Of a stretch of 12,606 bases of DNA, positions 7,054 through 12,606 are shown one piece after another. Below the pieces are notes generated by a model. That model saw only the letters and a program-made list of their open reading frames with translations. It had not been told where the DNA came from and made no database searches. The number at the start of each line of letters is the position of its first letter. Position 1 is the stretch's first letter. The stretch spans positions 1 to 12,606 of the forward strand of contig DJGJ01000062.1 of the NCBI GenBank assembly GCA_002432715.1. Reading direction: 5' to 3'. This DNA is from Sphaerochaeta sp. UBA5849 (GTDB taxonomy: Bacteria > Spirochaetota > Spirochaetia > Sphaerochaetales > Sphaerochaetaceae). A program made the position numbers and the translations under genes.

Positions 7054-8343
7054 TTAGAGCAGTACTCGTCGCAAATCACCCAACAGGGAGGCGAGGTACG
7101 TAGTAAAGCGAACTCCGGCGGCACCATCGATGACCCTGTGGTCATAGGCTACGGAGAAAGGCAGGATGTCACGGGCAACGAACTCCTTGCCATCCCAGAC
7201 CGGCTTCTTGGAAAGCCGCGAGACTCCAAGGATGGCCACCTGCGGAGGATTGATCAGGGGGGTAAAGGCCGTCCCCCCGATTCCTCCGAGGCTTGAGATG
7301 CTGAATGAACCGCCTGAAAGATCCTCGGGCTTCAGTTTTCTCTCCCGGGCTTTCTGGCTCAAGGAGGCAAGCTCGCGTGCGATGTCTGTGACACTCTTCG
7401 TATCGGCATCCTTGAGAACCGGGACGATCAGGCCCTCGGGAGTATCGACTGCAATACCGATATGGTAGTAGTGCTTGAGAATCAACTCACCGCTGTCCTC
7501 ATCGAAGGACGCGTTCATCTCGGGGAACTTCTGCAAAGCTGCAACGACAGCTTTGATGATGAAGGCCAGAATGCTGATGCTCACAGGATCACTGCTTCGC
7601 TTCATCTCCTCCTTGAGTGTTTTCCTCAGCTCTTCAAGGTCGGTGACATCAGCCTCGTCATACTGGGTGACATGCGGGATGATCTGCCAGCTCTTCTGCA
7701 GATGCGGTCCGGAGATCTTCTGAATACGGGTGAGCTTTTTACGTTCGGTCTTCCCGTACTTTGAGAAGTCCTCAAGCTCGATTTTGCCAAAAGAAGTCGA
7801 AGCGGTGCCTATTCCACTGAGCGCTTTCTTCACCAGAGCCTGCACATCCTCATGCAGGATCCTCCCGTTGGGACCACTACCCTTCACCAGTGCAAGATCG
7901 ACTCCGAGCTCGCGTGCGTATTTGCGCAGCGACGGAGTTGCATGATAGACGGCACCGGGGGCCTGTTCATTGATGAAATCAACAGGAGTTTCCTTCTTTT
8001 GTGTCACTGCAGCCGGCTTTTCAACCTCGCTGGTCACTTCGGGCTTTGGTTCTGCGGGCTGCTCTATCTCCGGTTCTTTGGCGGGACTTTGTTCAACTTC
8101 CTCTGAAGCGACCTCGATTTCAGCCACCACACTGCCCTTGGAGACGGTATCCCCCTCCTTGAGCAGCACCTTGGTGATGGTTCCTGCATAGGGGGAAGGG
8201 ACGTCAAGGACGGCCTTCTCACTCTCAAGGGCCACCACCGAGCCTTCAGAAGCGATGACATCGCCGACTTTGATGTACACATCAATAATTGGAACGTCTT
8301 CGAAATCCCCGATATCCGGGATGACTATTTGCTTGATTGCCAT
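7054..8343 (-). CDS. aceF: dihydrolipoamide acetyltransferase, PDH E2
   Basis: Core E2 subunit of 429 residues that moves the acetyl group from E1 to coenzyme A. Domains in order: one lipoyl domain (about 2-78) with the modified Lys43 in ESEKAVLD; a Glu/Pro/Lys-rich flexible linker (about 80-130); a peripheral-subunit-binding domain (about 133-172, ATPSLRKYARELGVDL then GSGPNGRILHEDV) that holds E1 or E3; a second linker; and the catalytic domain (about 200-429) with the active-site DHRVIDGA motif (His402, Asp406). A single lipoyl domain contrasts with three in E. coli AceF. ATG 8343 has AAGGAG 8 bases upstream. The gene lies 12 bases after aceE and 14 before lpd. Its place next to a homodimeric E1 makes acetyltransferase the best call over other 2-oxoacid E2 types. 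No lipoylation enzyme is encoded in the window. Confidence 0.95.
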   Translation of the reverse strand: MAIKQIVIPDIGDFEDVPIIDVYIKVGDVIASEGSVVALESEKAVLDVPSPYAGTITKVLLKEGDTVSKGSVVAEIEVASEEVEQSPAKEPEIEQPAEPKPEVTSEVEKPAAVTQKKETPVDFINEQAPGAVYHATPSLRKYARELGVDLALVKGSGPNGRILHEDVQALVKKALSGIGTASTSFGKIELEDFSKYGKTERKKLTRIQKISGPHLQKSWQIIPHVTQYDEADVTDLEELRKTLKEEMKRSSDPVSISILAFIIKAVVAALQKFPEMNASFDEDSGELILKHYYHIGIAVDTPEGLIVPVLKDADTKSVTDIARELASLSQKARERKLKPEDLSGGSFSISSLGGIGGTAFTPLINPPQVAILGVSRLSKKPVWDGKEFVARDILPFSVAYDHRVIDGAAGVRFTTYLASLLGDLRRVLL

Positions 8344-8355
8344 GGTAGCGTCTCC

Positions 8356-11019
8356 TTAACTCAACAATGGATTGGGCTTGTCGACATCGATGCCATATTT
8401 CTTGATCGCTTCACTTACCGTCTTGGTTGCAATGCTTCCCTCGTCTGCAAGTCCCTTGAGCGCTGCAATGGCGATGTAGAACCTGTCCACCTCAAAGAAT
8501 TTTCTCAGGGCCTCCCGGAAATCGGAGCGGCCGAATCCATCAGTACCCAGGATGGTCACCCTCTTGTTGGGGATGAGCCTTCTGATCTGCTCGGGGTAGG
8601 ACCTCATATAGTCGGTGCTAATCACAACCGGCCCTTCATGGCCTTCCATGACCTTGGTGAGGTAAGGCACCTTTGCTTTCGCCTCCGGGTGGGTGAGGTT
8701 GTACCTCTCTGCTTCAACCCCGTCGCGATGCAACTCATTGACCCCGAGGATGCTCCAGATGTCTGCTTCCACCCCATAGTCCGTCGACAAAAGCTCGGCG
8801 GCAGCAATGACTTCCCTCAGTATGGTTCCGCTTCCCATCAGCTGAACAACGGGATTCTTGCTCTTCTTTGCTTTCCTAAAGAGGTAGGCACCCTTCTTGA
8901 TCCCTTCCTCGACGCCCTTGGGCATCTCGGGATGGGTATAGTTCTCGTTCATCAGCGTGATGTAGTAGAAGATGTTTTCATTCTCCTCATACATGCGCTT
9001 CAGGCCATCCTGGATGATCACGGCAAGCTCATATGAGAAGGTGGGATCATAGGCCTGACAGGTTGGGTGAGTGGATGCCAAGAGCAGTCCATGTCCGTCC
9101 TCATGCTGAAGACCCTCCCCGTTCAAGGTGGTCCTTCCTGCGGTAGCTCCCAGCAAGAACCCCTTCGCCCCGCTGTCCCCTGCTGCCCAGATGAAGTCGC
9201 CGATGCGTTGGAAGCCGAACATCGAGTAGAAAATGAAGAAAGGAATCATGGAGACTTGGTGGTTTGCATAGCTGGTTCCCGCCGCTATCCACGAGGAGAT
9301 CGCCCCGGCCTCGGTAATGCCCTCTTCCAGGATTTGTCCCTTCATATCTTCGCGATACCAAAGGAAGGAATCCTTGTCCACCGGCTCGTACTGCTGCCCG
9401 TCCGGTGCATAGATTCCAATCTGCCTGAACAAGCCCTCCATGCCGAATGTCCTGGCTTCATCGGAAACAATGGGGACGATTCTCTCACCGATGTTCTCGT
9501 CCTTCACCAGCTTGGTGAGCAGGCGGACAAAGGCCATGGTGGTGGAAAGTTCCCGTTCACCGGTAGAGGCATGCATATCCTCAAAACTCTTGGGGGCTGG
9601 AACGGTCAGCTTGTCGCCTTCCGTAGAGCGGAAAGGAACCGGGCCTCCCATCGCCTCACGACGCCTTGCAAGGAATTTCCCTTCTTTACTTTCAGGATCA
9701 GGCTTGATGAAAACCATGTTCTTTGCCTGCTCGTCATCGATGGGTACATGGAAGTGGTCCCTGAAGGCGAGAAGGTCTTTCTCTTCCATATGCTTCAGGT
9801 TGTGAGCCCCCATCGCACCCTCCCCGCTGCCCATCCCATAGCCCTTGATGGTCTTGAACAGGATGACGGTAGGTGTGCCCTTCTGCTTCGATGCCGCATG
9901 GAATGCCTGATAGATTTTTCTGGGGTCATGACCGCCACGACTTAGCTGCCACAGGTCCTTGTCGGTCTTGCCTTCGATCAGGGACTCAAGGTACGCGTCG
10001 CCGGCGAAGAGTTTCTCACGCAGGTATGCAGGGCCTTTGGCCTGCAGGGTTTGGAAATCACCATCGACCATGTGTGCGAGCTTCTGTATGAGAACGCCCT
10101 TGGTGTCCTTTTCCAGGATGGAGTCCCACTCGGTTCCCCAGATGACCTTGATCACATTCCATCCGGCTCCCCTGAACTTCCCTTCCAGCTCCTGTATGAT
10201 TTTCCCGTTGCCGCGAACCGGTCCATCCAGACGCTGCAGGTTGCAGTTGACGACAAAAATGAGGTTGTCCAGTTTCTCCCTGGACGCAAGCGAGAGTGCC
10301 GCCAAGGACTCCGGTTCGTCCGACTCCCCGTCACCCATGAATACCCAGACTTTCCTGTCTCCGTTTTTCTTCAGGCCCCTGGCCTCCATGTACTTCATGA
10401 AGCGTGCCTGATAGATTGCCATGGAAGGACCGAGGCCCATGGAGACGGTTGGAAACTGCCAGAACTCGGGCATCAGGTAGGGGTGCGGATAGGAGGAGAG
10501 CCCCTTGCCTTCAGTTTCTTGGCGGAAATGATTCAGCTGTTCTTCCGTCAACCTTCCCTCTACAAAAGCCCGGGCATACATGCCTGGGGCTGAATGCCCT
10601 TGAAAGTAGATCAAGTCCGCACCGTGTTCGGCTTGGGGACCCTTGAAGAACCAGTTGAATCCCACCTCATACATGGCAGAAGATGATGAGTAGCTGGCAA
10701 TATGCCCGCCGAGTCCTTTTCCTCCTTCATTCGCCTTGGCCACCATCACCATGGCGTTCCAACGGACGAATGCAGAAACATTACGTGCAATAAGGGAATC
10801 TTCGGGCGGGATGACAGCCGGATCGGTAATGGTTGTATTGATATAGGGGCTTATGACCCCGGGTGAGGTAGCAACACCTTTGTTTCGGGCGGCTTGGGTA
10901 AGTTCTGAAAGCAAATAGTCAGTTTTCTGTTCGCCTTCATGTTGTATTACACCCTCCAACGACTGTAGCCAATCTTTGGTCTCTGCAGGGTCCGGATCAT
11001 GAAAAACCTGTTTGCTCAT
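8356..11019 (-). CDS. aceE: pyruvate dehydrogenase E1, homodimeric
   Basis: Thiamine-diphosphate-dependent E1 that decarboxylates pyruvate and acetylates the lipoyl group of E2. It is 887 residues from the chosen start, the same length as E. coli AceE as I recall it. Visible motifs fall at the same residue numbers: His106 in GGHIASY, His142 in FQGHSAPG, the ThDP/Mg motif beginning GDGESDEPES with Asp230, and VVNCNLQRLDGPV with Asn260. The later HEDGHGLLLASTHPTC region is typical of the homodimeric class. ATG 11019 is preceded by GGAGG (11026-11030) with 6 bases between. An in-frame ATG at 11076 would add 19 residues without homology-like sequence. First gene of the aceE-aceF-lpd operon. By eye the PDH genes are more GC-rich than the flanking genes. 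An AceE-type E1 in a likely fermentative spirochaete is noteworthy and could reflect transfer; that is inference. Confidence 0.96.
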   Translation of the reverse strand: MSKQVFHDPDPAETKDWLQSLEGVIQHEGEQKTDYLLSELTQAARNKGVATSPGVISPYINTTITDPAVIPPEDSLIARNVSAFVRWNAMVMVAKANEGGKGLGGHIASYSSSSAMYEVGFNWFFKGPQAEHGADLIYFQGHSAPGMYARAFVEGRLTEEQLNHFRQETEGKGLSSYPHPYLMPEFWQFPTVSMGLGPSMAIYQARFMKYMEARGLKKNGDRKVWVFMGDGESDEPESLAALSLASREKLDNLIFVVNCNLQRLDGPVRGNGKIIQELEGKFRGAGWNVIKVIWGTEWDSILEKDTKGVLIQKLAHMVDGDFQTLQAKGPAYLREKLFAGDAYLESLIEGKTDKDLWQLSRGGHDPRKIYQAFHAASKQKGTPTVILFKTIKGYGMGSGEGAMGAHNLKHMEEKDLLAFRDHFHVPIDDEQAKNMVFIKPDPESKEGKFLARRREAMGGPVPFRSTEGDKLTVPAPKSFEDMHASTGERELSTTMAFVRLLTKLVKDENIGERIVPIVSDEARTFGMEGLFRQIGIYAPDGQQYEPVDKDSFLWYREDMKGQILEEGITEAGAISSWIAAGTSYANHQVSMIPFFIFYSMFGFQRIGDFIWAAGDSGAKGFLLGATAGRTTLNGEGLQHEDGHGLLLASTHPTCQAYDPTFSYELAVIIQDGLKRMYEENENIFYYITLMNENYTHPEMPKGVEEGIKKGAYLFRKAKKSKNPVVQLMGSGTILREVIAAAELLSTDYGVEADIWSILGVNELHRDGVEAERYNLTHPEAKAKVPYLTKVMEGHEGPVVISTDYMRSYPEQIRRLIPNKRVTILGTDGFGRSDFREALRKFFEVDRFYIAIAALKGLADEGSIATKTVSEAIKKYGIDVDKPNPLLS

Positions 11020-11025
11020 ACATTT

Positions 11026-11030
11026 CCTCC
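11026..11030 (-). promoter_or_regulatory. Shine-Dalgarno of aceE
   Basis: GGAGG on the minus strand, 6 bases before ATG 11019. It supports the 887-residue start against the longer frame beginning at 11076. Confidence 0.8.
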
Positions 11031-11053
11031 GATGGTGAGTGTTGGTACTCCAT

Positions 11054-11077
11054 AATGGTAGCACCCAAAATACCATT
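11054..11077. promoter_or_regulatory. inverted repeat in the aceE leader
   Basis: AATGGTA (11054-11060) and TACCATT (11071-11077) are perfect 7-bp inverted copies separated by 10 bases. They lie between the predicted transcription start (about 11084) and the aceE Shine-Dalgarno. The TGGT/ACCA half-sites recall the E. coli PdhR operator, but the spacing is longer. Either a repressor site just downstream of the start or an RNA hairpin in the leader. Confidence 0.5.
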
Positions 11078-11090
11078 TGTGTTGTAATTC

Positions 11091-11119
11091 AATATACTAC
11101 TAAAATCGTAGTATTTCAA
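11091..11119 (-). promoter_or_regulatory. promoter of the aceE-aceF-lpd operon
   Basis: On the minus strand, TTGAAA (11114-11119) is the -35 and TATATT (11091-11096) the -10, with an exact 17-base spacer. Predicted start is near 11084, giving a leader of about 65 bases. No competing promoter of similar quality was seen nearby. Confidence 0.7.
11094..11114. promoter_or_regulatory. operator-like inverted repeat inside the aceE promoter
   Basis: ATACTAC (11094-11100) and GTAGTAT (11108-11114) are perfect 7-bp inverted copies with a 7-base spacer. The repeat runs from inside the -10 to the last base of the -35, so a bound protein would block RNA polymerase. The position is that of a classic repressor operator. 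The regulator is not in the window. Confidence 0.6.
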
Positions 11120-11394
11120 CCTGTTATTACACTCAGACTTGAAAATAGGGGGTGTTATATAATCAAAAAGTGTATTTCTGAAAAAGAGTTGCTAACATGT
11201 AGTATAAAATAGTGTTTTTAACAACCAAATAGGAGACAAGCCTTGCATTGCTGACAAGAGACAACTCGTAAATCCTGGATTGCAGGAACCCAGTCGAGAG
11301 ACTGCCACGATTCACATGAAGTCATCCCTATCGGTGCAGAGATGAAAATTGCGCACTTGCAGAAACTCCATCAATGATTTCAGAGTATCAAGAT
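11120..11394. other. intergenic, no recognisable gene
   Basis: The first part (to about 11225) is AT-rich and holds upstream sequence of the aceE promoter. The part from about 11225 to 11380 is less AT-rich, and three frames stay open for about 35-50 codons. One plus-strand frame ends in SHEVIPIGAEMKIAHLQKLHQ before a TGA, and one minus-strand frame ends with several Cys residues (SCQQCKAC). None has a convincing start and none is recognised. Most likely these are remains of decayed genes. Confidence 0.4.
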
Positions 11395-11607
11395 CTATCT
11401 CCAACGGCCTCTCTTGTACAGTATGTCGATACCAGAATGAATTGCAATGAGTACACGGTAAATTTCCAATCTCCCAAGGACCATTGCACCCATCTCAACA
11501 AGCAGGGCAGCATTCCCAAGAGTAGGACTTGTAATACCTATAGACAGACCGACTGTCCCAAAGGCTGAAGCAAATTCAAAAAAAGCTTTAAGTAAACTAT
11601 AATTCAC
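11395..11607 (-). pseudogene. C-terminal remnant of a TrkH/KtrB potassium transporter
   Basis: About 70 codons resembling the last part of the potassium-transporting Trk/Ktr membrane subunit. FFEFASAFGTVGLSIGIT (9-26) matches the fourth pore-loop and selectivity-filter region (the SAFGTVGLS-x-GIT pattern), and AMVLGRLEIYRVLI (41-54) matches the final helix pattern around GRLEI/F. The full protein would be over 400 residues. Upstream codons in the same frame do not look like TrkH, and no other part of the gene was found in the window. The nominal GTG start at 11607 has no Shine-Dalgarno, so this is almost certainly not expressed as a transporter. Recognition rests on motif memory, not on a search. 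Confidence 0.6.
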
Positions 11608-11665
11608 GGGTAGAGACGGCAGCGGATGCGTATTTGTCGTTCGGACCGGAATAAATGATGTACAT
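11597..11665 (-). pseudogene. short coding-like fragment abutting the TrkH remnant
   Basis: From ATG 11665 a 22-codon frame ends ...YSGPNDKYASAAVSTREL then TAG at 11597-11599. Codon use (many C-ending codons) looks like real protein. The upstream frame is closed by a TAA at about 11684-11686, so it would be the end of a lost gene or a tiny peptide. It overlaps the beginning of the TrkH remnant in another frame, so the join between two decayed genes is near 11600. Not recognised. Confidence 0.25.
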
Positions 11666-11729
11666 ATCCTGGAACACTCCGTGTGCTTATATTTTAAATC
11701 TCTATGTACATTAGAGGTTGTTCCAGGAT
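11666..11729. repeat. long-spaced inverted repeat with inner palindrome
   Basis: ATCCTGGAACA (11666-11676) and TGTTCCAGGAT (11719-11729) are perfect 11-bp inverted copies 42 bases apart; the flanks TACAT (11661-11665) and GTA (11730-11732) extend the similarity with a 2-base slip. Inside lies a near-perfect palindrome: CTCTA (11700-11704), TAGAG (11712-11716) around ATGTACAT (11704-11711). It could be a small non-autonomous element, an insertion scar, a large RNA hairpin, or a regulator site. No transposase is present. Confidence 0.5.
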
Positions 11730-11861
11730 GTAATGCACTATGAGACAGGCAGCAATTCTTTATGATTATAGAAATTTACTACCTGTTTCCATGAGAAAAT
11801 AAGGTTGTCGTTAAAATTTAGCTCAGTGAATTATAGGTTATTGTTGTTTATTAATGATTAT

Positions 11862-11891
11862 TTGTGTATATTGATATTAGATACTTATAAT
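11862..11891 (+). promoter_or_regulatory. putative promoter of the outer-membrane protein gene
   Basis: A perfect -10 TATAAT (11886-11891) lies 18 bases after TTGTGT (11862-11867), a moderate -35. The predicted start near 11898 gives a leader of about 50 bases. AT-rich sequence upstream may act as an UP element. Confidence 0.5.
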
Positions 11892-11916
11892 TCTGCATCT
11901 CCTCCTACTTAAAAGA

Positions 11917-11936
11917 TTCTAGGACAAATCCTAGGA
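11917..11936 (+). promoter_or_regulatory. leader hairpin just before the start codon
   Basis: TTCTAGGA (11917-11924) and TCCTAGGA (11929-11936) form an 8-bp stem (one G-U) with a 4-base CAAA loop. Its 3' arm contains AGGA, the best Shine-Dalgarno-like sequence (about 13 bases before ATG 11950), so folding could restrict ribosome access or stabilise the mRNA. Confidence 0.4.
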
Positions 11937-11949
11937 AAAGAGAAAAATC

Positions 11950-12555
11950 ATGAAAAAAATGTTACTCGTGTTGGCAATTACATTGCTGACAACTGGACTG
12001 CTATTTGCAGCACCAAGCTGGTTAGGTGTCCAGGGCACAGCCTCTGTCAAACAGGAAACGGGAATTGAAGACCACACCATCATCCCTATCGGTCTGAATA
12101 TTGCAGGAACCATCGGTGTTGGCGATGCCCCGGTTGGAATTGGATTCCAAGCTGGTTTTGCAAAGACAGCCATTCACCAAAGGGACGGAGAGGAGTTGGA
12201 AGTCGAGGACTATCCTTTGACATGGAATGTTGGAGCTACCGCAAAATTCAGACTCAACATGACAGACATGCTCGCTCTCGAACTTGGAGCGGGAATGATG
12301 TACGAGCGGTATGCAAGAACCGGCAGCATTCTGGGAACTGATTATGTAATTAAATTCAATACGCTCAGTGCAATCATCGTAAGTGACCTGTTGATTCACT
12401 TATCAGATTCCTTTGCAGTTGTCGGAGGTGTAGACCTCGCATTCCCCCTCACCGAGCAGGGGACATACACCCTCGGAGGAAGCTCGACTACGGTAGATTA
12501 TGATGTTGAAGGCTACACGATTACTGGTAAGATAGGAGTTGCTTTCGGCTTCTAA
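11950..12555 (+). CDS. predicted small outer-membrane beta-barrel protein
   Basis: Protein of 201 residues with a clear signal peptide (KK at 2-3, hydrophobic core to about 18, probable cut after LFAA around 18-21). The mature part alternates polar and hydrophobic residues in short strands separated by Gly/Asp/Thr turns (for example IIPIGLNIAGTIGVG and FAVVGGVDLAFPL), and ends in GKIGVAFGF. A terminal Phe is the usual signal for insertion by the BAM machinery. This fits an eight-stranded OmpA/OmpX-size barrel. Start ATG 11950 begins directly with the signal peptide; the Shine-Dalgarno is weak (AGGA/AAGAG). It stands alone with its own promoter. Specific function is unknown; porin, adhesin or structural roles are all possible. 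Its presence argues for a diderm host. Confidence 0.8.
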   Translation: MKKMLLVLAITLLTTGLLFAAPSWLGVQGTASVKQETGIEDHTIIPIGLNIAGTIGVGDAPVGIGFQAGFAKTAIHQRDGEELEVEDYPLTWNVGATAKFRLNMTDMLALELGAGMMYERYARTGSILGTDYVIKFNTLSAIIVSDLLIHLSDSFAVVGGVDLAFPLTEQGTYTLGGSSTTVDYDVEGYTITGKIGVAFGF

Positions 12556-12606
12556 ACCCTAAAGGATCATCACAATTTTTCGGTACTAGTAGCTTGTAAC
12601 ACTTAA
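12556..12606. other. end of window, nothing recognised
   Basis: The 51 bases after the barrel-protein stop contain no evident terminator hairpin and no gene start. Confidence 0.5.

Larger units (their letters stand above)
11730..11949. other. AT-rich leader region of the barrel-protein gene
   Basis: Strongly AT-rich sequence with no ORF of note. It holds the promoter (11862-11891) and a 5' leader hairpin (11917-11936) of the gene starting at 11950. Nothing else was recognised. Confidence 0.5.

Noticed and set aside
6458..7057. 199-codon plus-strand ORF opposite lpd
   Set aside because: Shadow of the well-conserved lpd coding strand; no protein-like motifs or start signal.
8329..9945. Long plus-strand ORFs (235 and 292 codons) opposite aceE
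   Set aside because: The minus strand encodes AceE with every key residue; these frames are side effects of GC-rich codon use.
11020..11076. 19-residue N-terminal extension of AceE from ATG 11076
   Set aside because: The ATG at 11019 has a strong GGAGG and gives the family length of 887 residues. The extension covers the leader inverted repeat.
11139..11163. TTGAAA ... TATAAT pair on the plus strand upstream of aceE
   Set aside because: The spacer is only 13 bases and no plus-strand gene follows closely.
11374..11568. 64-codon plus-strand ORF in the intergenic region
   Set aside because: It lies opposite the TrkH-like remnant, which has recognisable motifs; this frame has none.
12022..12399. 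125-codon minus-strand ORF opposite the barrel-protein gene
   Set aside because: The plus strand has a signal peptide and barrel-like pattern; the minus frame lacks start signals and motifs.
1..12606. CRISPR array, tRNA, rRNA, intact insertion sequence or phage genes
   Set aside because: No regularly spaced repeats, cloverleaf genes, transposase, integrase or phage structural genes were found on either strand.

Overview
The window carries seven clear protein-coding genes, one weak small-ORF candidate and a decayed intergenic region. The genes suggest a fermentative, diderm bacterium, most likely a spirochaete of the Sphaerochaeta type. The evidence is a small outer-membrane-barrel-like protein with a signal peptide and a terminal Phe, a YesM/YesN-like two-component pair facing a sugar-type solute-binding protein, and overall gene style. 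This assignment is inference; no rRNA or marker gene is present.

Left part (1-4058): a response regulator (2625-1867, minus) and a sensor histidine kinase (1886-51, minus) overlap by 20 bases and form one operon. Divergent to them lies an extracellular solute-binding protein (2742-4058, plus) with a signal peptide but no lipobox and no ABC permease nearby. The roughly 115-base divergent region holds a perfect 15-bp palindrome covering the -10 box of the binding-protein gene. The three genes look like one carbohydrate-sensing unit, possibly with the binding protein as co-sensor.

Middle (4067-5632): a DEAD-box RNA helicase of the short RhlE/CshA-like kind (minus) ends 8 bases from the binding-protein gene, convergently. 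Upstream of it is a 447-base stretch with several strong inverted repeats, a terminator-like hairpin, a doubtful 91-codon membrane ORF on the plus strand, and the hairpins that follow the pyruvate dehydrogenase operon.

Right-centre (5633-11019, minus): a complete pyruvate dehydrogenase operon in the order aceE, aceF, lpd, with gaps of 12 and 14 bases and a strong Shine-Dalgarno before each gene. E1 is the 887-residue homodimeric type whose key residues align by number with E. coli AceE. E2 has one lipoyl domain, and E3 has all catalytic motifs. A well-formed promoter upstream (TTGAAA, 17-base spacer, TATATT) has an inverted repeat filling its spacer, and a second inverted repeat lies in the leader. 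Both are good operator candidates for a pyruvate-responsive regulator not encoded here.

Right end (11020-12606): about 930 bases without an intact gene. It contains a C-terminal remnant of a TrkH/KtrB potassium-transporter subunit, other coding-like scraps, and a cluster of nested inverted repeats. It is followed by an AT-rich promoter region and a 201-residue predicted outer-membrane beta-barrel protein (11950-12555, plus).

No CRISPR array, intact mobile element, tRNA or rRNA was seen. The most interesting signals are the aceE control region, the orphan binding protein with its divergent palindromic promoter, and the decayed, palindrome-rich stretch before the barrel protein.
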